The notes: generated from the sequence alone by a model not told the origin. A stretch of DNA of 11,208 bases from Lachnospiraceae bacterium (GCA_024684155.1 JAIKXK010000153.1:1-11208); one strand, 5' to 3'. Positions 1-6,972 are shown, numbered from the stretch's first letter. A program made the numbers and translations.

Positions 1-113
1 TCCTTCAAAAGTTCTTTACAAAAAGCTTTACGTTTGCTTTTTGAATGATACTTAACATCCGTAGCTTTTACGATGAGATCCTGAATTCTTTTGTCATAGT
101 TGTTAATATTCAT
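1..113 (-). CDS. N-terminal fragment of an unidentified protein
   Basis: The ATG at 113 opens a frame that stays open to the window edge, giving 37 complete codons that begin MNINNYDKRIQDLIVKATD and continue with a lysine-rich stretch. A GAGGA ribosome site lies about five bases upstream of the ATG, which supports it as a true start. It begins about 50 nt after the HAD phosphatase stop on the same strand, so the two are probably cotranscribed. An ATG at 135 in another frame gives only a ten-codon peptide and is not the start. The visible part is hydrophilic, with no signal peptide or membrane segment. I do not recognise the family from this fragment. Confidence 0.6.
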   Translation of the reverse strand, partial: MNINNYDKRIQDLIVKATDVKYHSKSKRKAFCKELLK

Positions 114-165
114 CTTTTTCCTCAGTTTTTTCCATTTTCCCCAAATATACTCTCACTTTATTACT

Positions 166-792
166 TTAGTTTAATACATTTAATAGGTTTTTAAAACTAT
201 CAATGCTATAAACTGGCTGTTTTGCTTCCCCAAATCCATAGGAAGCAAAAATAAAAGGAACGCCTGCCTCACGGCATGCAATTTCATCCATCAATGTATC
301 CCCTACATAACAAGGATGTAAAAATCCATTTCGTTCTATTAAGAGACGAAGGTTATCTGCTTTTCCTTTGCCGTTATTTCCATAGCACTCTGTATCTGTA
401 ATAAAGGATTTTACATTCGCTTTCTCCATAAAAAGCTCAATGTATCCCTTTTGGCAATTAGAAACAATACACACAGGAAGCTTTTTTGACAATTCTTTAA
501 TCGTAGATGACACCTCTGGATAAGTAATATCTACAGTATTTTCCGCTAAAACTTTATCCTCTTCCTCTATGCTTTTATACATTACACGATTTTTTTCCTC
601 TTCTGTTGCATCAGGCAAAAGAGCATCTGCAATCTCATGCATAGTTTTTCCAAATAAACCTTTTAATCTGTCAGCAGTAATTTCCGTATCAATCTCACAA
701 TCTTTTGCTGCTTTTGTCCAAGCTTTTGCCACTAATTCCGTAGAATCCCATACCGTTCCATCCACATCTAAGATTACAGCATCAAATTTCAT
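166..792 (-). CDS. HAD-superfamily phosphatase, phosphoglycolate-phosphatase-like
   Basis: This is a 208-residue soluble cytoplasmic hydrolase of the haloacid dehalogenase superfamily, which removes phosphate from small metabolites through an aspartyl-phosphate intermediate. All four HAD motifs are visible: motif I DVDGT at residues 9-13 with nucleophile D9 and acid/base D11, motif II VSN around 110-112, motif III lysine K144 in GKGKAD, and motif IV GDTLMDE at 164-170 with the Mg2+-binding acidic residues. Residues 15-85 form the helical cap expected of the Gph/PGMB-type subfamily, and the length is normal. AGGAG seven bases before the ATG fixes the start, and an extended -10 (TGATATAAT) lies at 829-837. 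The next minus-strand gene follows after about 50 nt. The substrate cannot be told from sequence: phosphoglycolate, a sugar phosphate or a nucleotide are all possible. Confidence 0.85.
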   Translation of the reverse strand: MKFDAVILDVDGTVWDSTELVAKAWTKAAKDCEIDTEITADRLKGLFGKTMHEIADALLPDATEEEKNRVMYKSIEEEDKVLAENTVDITYPEVSSTIKELSKKLPVCIVSNCQKGYIELFMEKANVKSFITDTECYGNNGKGKADNLRLLIERNGFLHPCYVGDTLMDEIACREAGVPFIFASYGFGEAKQPVYSIDSFKNLLNVLN

Positions 793-828
793 AATATCTC
801 CTAATTGAATTTTATTCGTCGGAATTCT

Positions 829-837
829 ATTATATCA
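829..837 (-). promoter_or_regulatory. Extended -10 promoter element of the HAD phosphatase gene
   Basis: On the minus strand this reads TGATATAAT, a perfect TATAAT preceded by the TGn extension. It lies about 37 nt upstream of the HAD start codon. No good -35 hexamer is seen 17 bases further upstream, which is common for extended -10 promoters. Confidence 0.6.
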
Positions 838-910
838 TGAATTTCTAAGAAATTATTCATTTTCTCTCTTATTCGGTGTATTATAAATTTACAAATATAT
901 TTAAAAAACC

Positions 911-939
911 TTGCAAATTTTCGTCAAAAGTTGTATGTT
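911..939 (+). promoter_or_regulatory. Predicted sigma-A promoter of the ZIP transporter gene
   Basis: TTGCAA at 911-916 and TATGTT at 934-939 are separated by exactly 17 bases, and each matches the consensus at four of six positions. The first bases of the palindrome at 936-953 lie inside the -10 box, so a protein bound there should block RNA polymerase. Transcription would start near 946, giving a leader of about 40 nt. Confidence 0.45.
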
Positions 940-953
940 AGGTCAAGCTAACA
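936..953. promoter_or_regulatory. Perfect inverted repeat, candidate metal-repressor operator
   Basis: The sequence TGTTAGGTCAAGCTAACA has two perfect 6-base arms (TGTTAG and CTAACA) around a 6-base centre. The inner GTTAGG...CTAAC resembles the half-sites bound by DtxR/IdeR/MntR-type iron or manganese repressors, whose classic box is TTAGGTTAGCCTAACCTAA. It overlaps the -10 and predicted start site of a metal transporter gene, the expected place for such an operator. The assignment to a regulator family is inference; the palindrome itself is seen directly. Confidence 0.5.
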
Positions 954-983
954 AATTGTTTCTATATGAATGGAGAGTATAGT

Positions 984-1781
984 ATGGATATGAATAATAT
1001 GAAAATTTTAATTTTAGGAATTTTAATTCCCTTTTTAGGAACTTCCTTAGGAGCAGGTTCTGTATTTTTTATGAAGGGTGATTCCATGAATCCCAAACTG
1101 CAAAAAGCCTTATCTGGATTTGCTGCTGGTGTAATGATTGCTGCATCTGTCTGGTCGCTTTTAATTCCTGCTATGGATCAAAGCGATCATCTCGGGAAGC
1201 TCGCTTTTCTGCCAGCCTTAATTGGTTTTGCCATAGGAATTGCAGCATTATTATTAGTTGATATGCTCCTTCCCCATTTGCATGTACACGAAGAAAAGCC
1301 AGAAGGTTTGAAGGCCAATTTAAAGCGAAGCACCATGATGGTTTTTGCCGTTACCCTTCACAATTTCCCTGAGGGTATGGCCGTAGGAGTTGCTCTGGCA
1401 GCATGTATTTCAGGCGAATCCACCATTACCCTATCTGCAGCCTTAGCCCTGGCCATTGGTATTGCCATTCAAAATTTTCCTGAAGGCGCTATTATTTCTC
1501 TTCCATTACAGCATGAATTAGGAAGTAAAAGGAAAGCCTTTAGCTATGGATTTTTATCAGGCGTCGTCGAACCAATTGGTGCCATCATTACAGTATTATT
1601 AACCGGAATAATGGTACCTATTCTTCCTTATCTTTTATCCTTTGCCGCCGGAGCAATGATTTATGTTGTGGTAGAGGAACTGTTACCAGAGGCCTCTGAA
1701 GGGGAGCATTCCAATATTTCTACCATTGGGTTTGCCTTAGGTTTTGCTTTAATGATGGTATTAGATGTAGCCCTAGGTTAA
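984..1781 (+). CDS. ZIP-family divalent metal transporter
   Basis: This is a 265-residue integral membrane protein of the ZIP (ZupT/GufA-like) family, which imports Zn2+, Fe2+ or Mn2+ across the cytoplasmic membrane. Seven to eight hydrophobic segments run through the protein. The family's binuclear metal site is visible as HNFPEG (residues 126-131) in TM4 and QNFPEG (163-168) in TM5, with VEPIGA (195-200) following. The loop before TM4 contains PHLHVHEE (about 97-104), a typical histidine-rich metal loop. The start is chosen at 984 because GGAG at 972-975 lies eight bases upstream of it. A longer reading from 966 would put that ribosome site inside the coding region and adds only MNGEYS. A likely metal-repressor operator overlaps the promoter. 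Which metal it carries cannot be decided from sequence. Confidence 0.9.
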   Translation: MDMNNMKILILGILIPFLGTSLGAGSVFFMKGDSMNPKLQKALSGFAAGVMIAASVWSLLIPAMDQSDHLGKLAFLPALIGFAIGIAALLLVDMLLPHLHVHEEKPEGLKANLKRSTMMVFAVTLHNFPEGMAVGVALAACISGESTITLSAALALAIGIAIQNFPEGAIISLPLQHELGSKRKAFSYGFLSGVVEPIGAIITVLLTGIMVPILPYLLSFAAGAMIYVVVEELLPEASEGEHSNISTIGFALGFALMMVLDVALG

Positions 1782-2719
1782 TCTACAAATTCCAAATTTA
1801 AATCAACCTCTCCAGAAATTCCATCTACACTTCCTGTATTGGAATACTGCCAATACTTAAAATGATATGGACTTTGAGGAATTGCTTCATAATCAGCATA
1901 CCAAATATCATAATCAGAAAGTTTTGTTAAATCTAACTCAAAAGCTTCCCAAAGCATATTTGCATAAATGGCCGGTGTATAGCCGGCCTCTTTTATTGTA
2001 TCCAAGAAAACTACTGCATTTTTTGTAAACTGTTCTCCAGTAACATCATCTGTGCGGGCTTCATCATCTAATACATGTTCTGGATCATAAACTACAGGAA
2101 GTTCTAGTTTCATTCCATTTAATTGAGAAAGAACAAACTCTGCTTCTTCTTTGGCTTCTGTTTCATTTATAGCCTGGGAATAAAAATACACCCCAACATC
2201 AAGTCCGCTATTCTTTGCACCTTCTATGTAGGAAAGGGCGTTTTCATCTGCTTTTATATTTCCTGCCTCTCCATACCCACGAAATCCAATCCGCACGAAA
2301 ACAAACTCTACTCCAGCTCCCTTTACTTTTTCCCAATCAATCTCACCTTGATGGTAAGACACATCAATTCCTATCCTTGAAGTAAACGTATTATCTTCAT
2401 AAGATAAAAATTCACTACGTACTTTATTGCCAGACCCACTCATTGGACCATTTTCATCATTTGAAACAAGGTTTGAAAAATCATAGTTGTGTTTTTCTAT
2501 ATCTGGATTAATTTCTACCTCATAGCTTTCCTCAAAAGCATCTACAAAAGATAAAACCTCCGCATCATCTTCCTTTTCATCTAAAGAGTCCGATTGGTTT
2601 GTATCTTCTGTGGCAGCAACTTTCTCTGTCGTATCAGTTGTACGATTACATCCCCATGTACCAAAAATTACTCCAACGCAAAGTAGAGAAACTATTATTT
2701 TCTTTATGTTAAATCGCAT
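1778..2719 (-). CDS. GH25-family lysozyme, probable surface lipoprotein
   Basis: This is a 313-residue glycoside hydrolase family 25 muramidase, predicted to cleave the beta-1,4 bond between N-acetylmuramic acid and N-acetylglucosamine in peptidoglycan. The N-terminus has basic residues, a hydrophobic stretch and then GTWGC with C24 as the possible lipid-modified cysteine. The lipobox is weak, because Thr and Trp replace the usual Leu and small residue. Residues 25-110 form an acidic, low-complexity linker. The catalytic domain starts with GIDVSYHQG (D119) and has the paired acids in YDPE (D212, E214), WYADY, YWQYS and a C-terminal VDLN, all expected of GH25. Start 2719 is preferred because AGGAG lies seven bases upstream; the ATG at 2743 has no ribosome site. 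A TATAAT at 2751-2756 sits just behind the terminator of the upstream gene. A role in wall remodelling or cell separation is inferred. Confidence 0.88.
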   Translation of the reverse strand: MRFNIKKIIVSLLCVGVIFGTWGCNRTTDTTEKVAATEDTNQSDSLDEKEDDAEVLSFVDAFEESYEVEINPDIEKHNYDFSNLVSNDENGPMSGSGNKVRSEFLSYEDNTFTSRIGIDVSYHQGEIDWEKVKGAGVEFVFVRIGFRGYGEAGNIKADENALSYIEGAKNSGLDVGVYFYSQAINETEAKEEAEFVLSQLNGMKLELPVVYDPEHVLDDEARTDDVTGEQFTKNAVVFLDTIKEAGYTPAIYANMLWEAFELDLTKLSDYDIWYADYEAIPQSPYHFKYWQYSNTGSVDGISGEVDLNLEFVD

Positions 2720-2758
2720 CCTTTTTCTCCTTTTTTTATTCATAAGTTTTATTATACA

Positions 2759-2790
2759 TAAAAAAAGGCGCCGATTCTGTATCGACGCCC
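2759..2790 (-). terminator. Intrinsic terminator of the FliD-like gene
   Basis: On the minus strand GGCGTCGAT, loop ACAGA, ATCGGCGCC forms a 9-bp stem with one G-U pair, followed by seven T residues. It begins 14 nt after the stop codon of the FliD-like gene and ends just before the TATAAT box of the lysozyme gene, so it separates two same-strand units. Confidence 0.85.
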
Positions 2791-2803
2791 TAAGATAATT
2801 TAT

Positions 2804-3928
2804 TTATGCTTCTGTAGAATATAGGGAAGATATTAAATCACTAGAGGATGTGTAATAACTTCCGCTACTACTATAGGAAGATGAAGTACTATTCCCTGTA
2901 GAAGAATAGTAATACATCAGCGAAGCATTGGATTCTATAGAAGAAGCATACTTTTGTAATACAGACTGTTTTGTTGCTTCATCAGCACTATTAAAGGTAT
3001 CTGTATCTATGGATAAACTTCCACTACTTCCAACACTAATTCCTATTGTGGAAAGTAAATTTGCATTATTTGAAGTCTTTTGTAATAAACTGCCTAAATT
3101 CGAGGTGACACCAGATACGGTAGAACTACTGGCAGATGATATTGCAGAATTATAATACTTCACTAAATCCTTTGCTAAAGAAAGTGCACTGCTATCACTA
3201 AAACTTGCATCGTCAGATAAAATCGCTTCTACTGCGCTTTTTAAATCTGAACTTGAAGATGTAGTGGCTGTAGTATCTGTAGTAGATTCTGTCTCTGATA
3301 CATAATAATTTGCTCTTGTAATACGGCTGGATACACTCGAACCATAACCAAGAGAATCTTCTGTAGAAAATAATTCTTCCACCTTGGATAAATCAATGGT
3401 ATCTAATGCTTTTTCATTTAAGGTAAGAGTTCCATCATTATTAATAGTAATACCAATTTCTTTTAATGCATCTGCATTTTCCGAAGACGCTGATTGAATG
3501 GCTGCAATATTAGAAGATACTGTACTCATAGAGGACTTCTTAGAAGCTTCTACAGCGGAGTTATAATCTGTGACATAACCCTGCAAAGCAGTTGCAACCT
3601 TTGCTCTTGCAGAAGATCCACCAGTGGTATCTTCATAGGTACTGGCATTTTGTAGTGTTTGTACATCGGATTTTAAATTTTCCACAGCAGAACTAAGAGT
3701 AGAATTTGCAGATGCTACCTCAGTAGAAACGGTAGGATTTTTACGTTCTTCTAGAATCTGATCCAGAACAGAAGTCTTTTTACTAGAAGAACTACCAGAT
3801 GAATCCGTAGTTTCAACTGAACTATAATATGAAGTCATTAGCTTTGAATAACTGCCATTTTGAATTGAGTAATAATCGCCTAGCATCCCTGCAATTCCTG
3901 ATGTAGTTCCAAAATTATAACTACTCAT
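2804..3928 (-). CDS. Serine-rich FliD-like secreted protein with two FliD_C-type repeats
   Basis: This 374-residue protein is rich in Ser, Thr, Ala and Tyr and has no Cys, Trp or His, a composition typical of exported flagellar axial proteins. It lacks a Sec signal peptide. Residues about 109-188 contain a FliD_C-like core with YNSAV, a helical stretch, ALKEIGITINNDGTLTLNE and VEELF. Residues about 244-338 repeat the pattern with YNSAI, LLSTIGISVGSSGSLSID and a following helix. The N-terminus (GDYYSIQNGSYSKLM) and C-terminal YYTSSSDLISSLYS are not recognisable as known domains. Full FliD filament caps are larger and have a coiled N-terminal D0 region, so this is better called FliD-related than FliD. 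ATG 3928 is chosen because AGGAG lies nine bases upstream; a TTG six bases earlier is too close to that site. A sigma-28-like promoter supports a flagellar link. No other flagellar gene is in the window. Confidence 0.7.
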   Translation of the reverse strand: MSSYNFGTTSGIAGMLGDYYSIQNGSYSKLMTSYYSSVETTDSSGSSSSKKTSVLDQILEERKNPTVSTEVASANSTLSSAVENLKSDVQTLQNASTYEDTTGGSSARAKVATALQGYVTDYNSAVEASKKSSMSTVSSNIAAIQSASSENADALKEIGITINNDGTLTLNEKALDTIDLSKVEELFSTEDSLGYGSSVSSRITRANYYVSETESTTDTTATTSSSSDLKSAVEAILSDDASFSDSSALSLAKDLVKYYNSAISSASSSTVSGVTSNLGSLLQKTSNNANLLSTIGISVGSSGSLSIDTDTFNSADEATKQSVLQKYASSIESNASLMYYYSSTGNSTSSSYSSSGSYYTSSSDLISSLYSTEA

Positions 3929-3972
3929 AATCAATCACTCCTTTGACTGATACAAAAACGTTTCTTATTTTT

Positions 3973-3981
3973 ATTGTAACA
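3973..3981 (-). promoter_or_regulatory. Possible extended -10 (sigma-A) promoter before the FliD-like gene
   Basis: The minus strand reads TGTTACAAT, a TACAAT box with a TGn extension, 44 nt upstream of the ATG. The -35 region is poor (TTGTGT with a 16-base spacer). It may be a second promoter next to the sigma-28-like one, or a chance match in AT-rich DNA. Confidence 0.35.
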
Positions 3982-4003
3982 CGTAGATTACAATACACAA
4001 GTT

Positions 4004-4030
4004 ATTTCGACTATTTTATCTAAAAGTTTA
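4004..4030 (-). promoter_or_regulatory. Sigma-28 (SigD/FliA)-type promoter before the FliD-like gene
   Basis: On the minus strand TAAA (4027-4030, in context TAAACTTT) is followed by exactly 15 bases and then GTCGAAAT (4004-4011). The established SigD/FliA consensus is TAAA-N15-GCCGATAT, so the -35 matches fully, the spacing is ideal and the -10 matches at six of eight positions. It lies just after the stop codon of the HD-GYP gene, about 75 nt before the FliD-like start. It would place this gene in the late flagellar regulon. Confidence 0.5.
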
Positions 4031-4035
4031 GTTTT

Positions 4036-6171
4036 CTACAGCAGATGCAAATCTTTATACCCTTCTGCAAATTCATCAGAAACCTTCTTTACTTCATCCT
4101 TTGCCTGTAAAAATGCATCAGCTACCAATGGATCAAAATGACTACCAGCGTCCTTTTCAATAATATTCATGGCATCATCATAACTAAAAGCCTTCTTGTA
4201 TACACGAACAGAAATCAATGCATCAAATACATCAGCCACTGCCATTACACGTGCGGATAGTGGAATATCTTCTCCGGCCAGCCCTTTTGGATAACCACTA
4301 CCATCCCATTTTTCATGATGGCCACCGGCAATTCGTTTTGCCTCATATAAGTACTGGGAATTTGGCAGAGTATCAATTACCTGTTGAATAATATCAGCAC
4401 CACACTGAGCATGGGTCATCATAATTTCAAACTCATCATCTGTCAGTTTTCCCGGCTTATTTAAAATTGCATCTGGAATCTGGATTTTTCCAACATCATG
4501 AAGAGGAGCTGACTTAATACAGTCTTCAATAAATATGTCTGTAAGCTGATCCTCATAATATCCTAATTCTCTCATCTTGTATAAGATGATTCTCACATAG
4601 GCTGCAGTTTTTCGTATATGATCCCCTGTAGATGAATCACGGTTTTCAACTAAATCTGCAAGGACATAAATCAGTCCCATCTGCAGACGGTTCATCTGTT
4701 CCGATTTAATCTGTAAATAGGTGAAGTTTACCATACTTTCTTCTACTACCTGCAAGAAAGCAAAGTACATATTTTCTATTTCTGTTCCTGTATGAATATC
4801 AAGCTCACGAACCTTATCCATATTTTTGCGTCTTGATTCTTCGTCTGAAAAATCAAACTGGCTGGCACGATATACAATAGAATTAATGGGATAAACCAGG
4901 TGATATTTCGAAAGCCAGATACACCAGGCAATTGCCAGAATTAAAAATCCTAATCCTAAAAACAGCATTCGATAGGTAAAGTGAGTTTCATAGGCTGTAA
5001 TATTATCTAAATCTATATCTACACAGGCATAACAAACACAGTTTCGTTTTGAATCATAAACCGGATTATAGGTAGTCAGTAAATGTCCATACTTGCAATT
5101 ATCTTCAAAGGTTCTAAGCTGAACCCCCTTAATTAATTCATCAATTTCATCTTCTAAGACGGGATCCACATCTACCACTTCTCCAACCTTTTGGGCAGGA
5201 CTTTCTGGCGTTTCCACATCAAAAACAACATGGGCGCCATCCTTTTGAATCTGATATACGTAAATGTATTCAATATTTGGACTACTTTCGTAGATACGAG
5301 TTAACGCATCCAGTGTACGTTTGTATCCTGAAACAGAATCTCCTTCTTCCAAATAGATATCTACTAAATCTCCATCAATTTCGTTCGCTACTAATTTGGC
5401 ATAGCTTTGAGACTGTGAGGCAAATTCTTCTGTAGTAATATCACGAAATAGCTTATGACTAATTATCAAATATAAAACTGTAATAGATACACACACTGCT
5501 AAAATAACAACAACAATACGATTTTTAACAGAACGCTTTGAACCAGCAATTCTTTGGATCTTTGCCATCTGCTCGTCAGAAATCGGGCGCTGTTGCCAGC
5601 CAAACCTTCCTAACCATCTACGTACATAGTCAGGCATAAATTTTATAATCAAAGCTGCAACAAAAAGACTAAGAGCCTTATCTATAATATGAACCACTAA
5701 TCTTGTGATATAAGCACTTCCCCAGAAGGAATCAAAAAACGGATTTTCCGGCACAATACCTTCTACCTTAAAAATGGCGTCTTCTATACCTCCTCCCGCA
5801 TCTAAAAGAAGCAGAAGTTCAAAGCTTGCGCTTATAATAGAAGTGATTATAACAAATAAAATAATAAGTGGAATTCGTTTGAAATATTTTTTTTGATAGA
5901 AATAGGTAGTACACGCCGCAATAATGATGTTAATTACCATTACATAAGCCAACGACGGTTCAAATGCCATTTCTAATAGATTGGTAAAAAATGCCACAGC
6001 AATCCCTGGAAAATATCCGCATACCATTGCAATTACCATAGTCGCAATACTATCTAGTGGCAAATTCCATCCAAAATAGATCCCCAATGAATTTAAAAAA
6101 AAGTTAATTAAAACACAACCTGTGCAAATAACAACAAATTGAATTTCATTATTTATTCTCTTCGTCTTCAT
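4036..6171 (-). CDS. Membrane HD-GYP cyclic-di-GMP phosphodiesterase with ECF-S-like N-terminus and Cache-type sensor
   Basis: This 711-residue membrane receptor should lower cyclic-di-GMP in response to an outside signal. Residues about 10-180 hold five or so membrane segments with an LPLDSIATMVIAMVCGYFPG-type pattern resembling S components of ECF vitamin transporters. A membrane helix (about 218-238), an extracytoplasmic stretch of about 160 residues consistent with a Cache/PAS-like sensor, and another helix (about 400-421) follow. A HAMP-like linker leads to the HD-GYP domain at about 500-690, with STGDH, LHDVGKIQIPD (HD at 558-559), THAQCGADI and HHEKWDGSGYP (618-628). The metal-binding and GYP residues are intact, so activity is expected. 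Start 6171 is preferred because a GGGGAG ribosome site lies four bases upstream; an earlier TTG at 6198 lacks one. The FliD-like gene lies downstream, fitting motility control. Confidence 0.85.
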   Translation of the reverse strand: MKTKRINNEIQFVVICTGCVLINFFLNSLGIYFGWNLPLDSIATMVIAMVCGYFPGIAVAFFTNLLEMAFEPSLAYVMVINIIIAACTTYFYQKKYFKRIPLIILFVIITSIISASFELLLLLDAGGGIEDAIFKVEGIVPENPFFDSFWGSAYITRLVVHIIDKALSLFVAALIIKFMPDYVRRWLGRFGWQQRPISDEQMAKIQRIAGSKRSVKNRIVVVILAVCVSITVLYLIISHKLFRDITTEEFASQSQSYAKLVANEIDGDLVDIYLEEGDSVSGYKRTLDALTRIYESSPNIEYIYVYQIQKDGAHVVFDVETPESPAQKVGEVVDVDPVLEDEIDELIKGVQLRTFEDNCKYGHLLTTYNPVYDSKRNCVCYACVDIDLDNITAYETHFTYRMLFLGLGFLILAIAWCIWLSKYHLVYPINSIVYRASQFDFSDEESRRKNMDKVRELDIHTGTEIENMYFAFLQVVEESMVNFTYLQIKSEQMNRLQMGLIYVLADLVENRDSSTGDHIRKTAAYVRIILYKMRELGYYEDQLTDIFIEDCIKSAPLHDVGKIQIPDAILNKPGKLTDDEFEIMMTHAQCGADIIQQVIDTLPNSQYLYEAKRIAGGHHEKWDGSGYPKGLAGEDIPLSARVMAVADVFDALISVRVYKKAFSYDDAMNIIEKDAGSHFDPLVADAFLQAKDEVKKVSDEFAEGYKDLHLL

Positions 6172-6227
6172 AAAGCTCCCCCCAGATCTGCATGACAAAT
6201 AATAAATAATGGTTACAATATAGATTT

Positions 6228-6256
6228 ATTATATCCTTTTTTAATGTGAACAACAA
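6228..6256 (-). promoter_or_regulatory. Predicted promoter of the HD-GYP phosphodiesterase gene
   Basis: On the minus strand TTGTTG (6251-6256), 17 bases, then a perfect TATAAT (6228-6233). Transcription would begin near 6221, about 50 nt before the start codon. It lies back to back with the Maf promoter on the other strand. Confidence 0.55.
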
Positions 6257-6266
6257 CGAAAAAAAC

Positions 6267-6295
6267 TTTTCAGTAATTCAGCAATGTTTTATAAT
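6267..6295 (+). promoter_or_regulatory. Predicted promoter of the Maf gene
   Basis: TTTTCA (6267-6272) and a perfect TATAAT (6290-6295) are spaced by 17 bases. The start codon follows 31 nt after the -10 box, giving a short leader. Confidence 0.55.
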
Positions 6296-6326
6296 AGAAA
6301 AGATTTTTTGAAAGAAAGGTTATACT

Positions 6327-6887
6327 ATGAACTCAATTATCCTAGCCTCAGGTTCTCCTAGAAGGAAAGAAATACTAAATAATCATGAGATTCCTTTTCG
6401 TGTCTGTGTGTCAGAAGTAGACGAAACTTGTGATCATAAATCTCCAAAGGAAATGGTAATGGAATTATCGAAACGAAAAGCCCTTGCTGTTTTTACTGAT
6501 TATCCAAATGAAATTGTCTTAGGTGCAGATACAGTTGTAGCTTATAAAGATGAAATACTAGGAAAGCCAAAGAACGATGAAGACGCCTTTCGAATGCTTC
6601 ATATGTTACAAGGTCATAGTCATCAGGTTTATACCGGTGTTACAATTTGCTCTAAGGATTTAGTTAAAACCTTTTATGAGAAAACCGATGTAATTGTTCG
6701 CCCTATGTCTGAGGATGAAATATATTCTTATATTGCTACTGGTGAAGGATGCGATAAAGCAGGAAGTTATGCAATCCAGGGACTGTTTAAACCCTATATT
6801 TCTTCTTTCGAAGGGGACTATGAAAACGTTGTAGGATTACCCGGAAAAAAAGTAAAAGAACAACTTTTTGCTCATTTTATTAAATAA
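6327..6887 (+). CDS. maf: Maf-family nucleoside triphosphate pyrophosphatase
   Basis: This 186-residue soluble cytoplasmic enzyme belongs to the Maf/YhdE family. These enzymes hydrolyse dTTP, UTP or modified pyrimidine nucleotides to the monophosphate and pyrophosphate, cleansing the nucleotide pool; the family has also been linked to septum inhibition. Family motifs are present and complete: ASGSPRRKEIL (7-17), LGADTVV (65-71) with catalytic D68, LGKP (78-81), and DKAGSYAIQG (143-152) followed by GDYENVVGLP (163-172). Length matches the family norm. An AGAAAGG ribosome site lies seven bases before the ATG. The final residues agree better with the dTTP/UTP subgroup than with the 7-methyl-GTP subgroup (YceF), but I did not test this by alignment. 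It is transcribed alone, divergently from the HD-GYP gene; the usual mreBCD or radC neighbours are absent. Confidence 0.93.
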   Translation: MNSIILASGSPRRKEILNNHEIPFRVCVSEVDETCDHKSPKEMVMELSKRKALAVFTDYPNEIVLGADTVVAYKDEILGKPKNDEDAFRMLHMLQGHSHQVYTGVTICSKDLVKTFYEKTDVIVRPMSEDEIYSYIATGEGCDKAGSYAIQGLFKPYISSFEGDYENVVGLPGKKVKEQLFAHFIK

Positions 6888-6910
6888 TTGAAATTTTATT
6901 GAATTTTTTG

Positions 6911-6939
6911 TTGACAATCCAGCTTTGTTTTGTTAATAT
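6911..6939 (+). promoter_or_regulatory. Promoter of the tRNA-Arg gene
   Basis: A perfect TTGACA -35 lies at 6911-6916, and with a 17-base spacer the -10 is TAATAT (6934-6939). The better-looking TATAAT at 6937-6942 would need a 20-base spacer. Transcription starts near 6946, leaving a leader of about 27 nt before the mature tRNA. Confidence 0.65.
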
Positions 6940-6950
6940 AATCAAGTCGC

Positions 6951-6967
6951 GTAAGGGTAGACCTTAC
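6951..6967 (+). other. Hairpin in the tRNA 5' leader
   Basis: GTAAGG and CCTTAC are perfect 6-bp arms around the 5-base loop GTAGA. The second arm ends five bases before the first base of the mature tRNA. It could help present the precursor to RNase P or keep the leader from pairing with the acceptor arm; function is inference. Confidence 0.45.
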
Positions 6968-6972
6968 ATTAT

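Noticed and set aside
569..808. Open frame of 79 codons on the plus strand
   Set aside because: Lies wholly opposite the HAD phosphatase, whose motifs are clear; no ribosome site and no recognisable protein.
2123..2380. Plus-strand open frame inside the lysozyme gene
   Set aside because: Antisense shadow of the GH25 catalytic domain; cysteine- and phenylalanine-rich composition typical of non-coding frames.
2720..2743. ATG at 2743 as lysozyme start
   Set aside because: The AGGAG site lies downstream of it and correctly spaced for the ATG at 2719; the longer form would only add MNKKRRKR.
6172..6198. TTG start nine codons upstream for the HD-GYP gene
   Set aside because: No ribosome site before it, while a GGGGAG site lies inside this stretch directly before the ATG at 6171.
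6888..6910. Terminator after the Maf gene
   Set aside because: Only a 5-bp A/T stem (AAATT/AATTT) before a T-run; too weak to call, so Maf transcripts may read into the tRNA.
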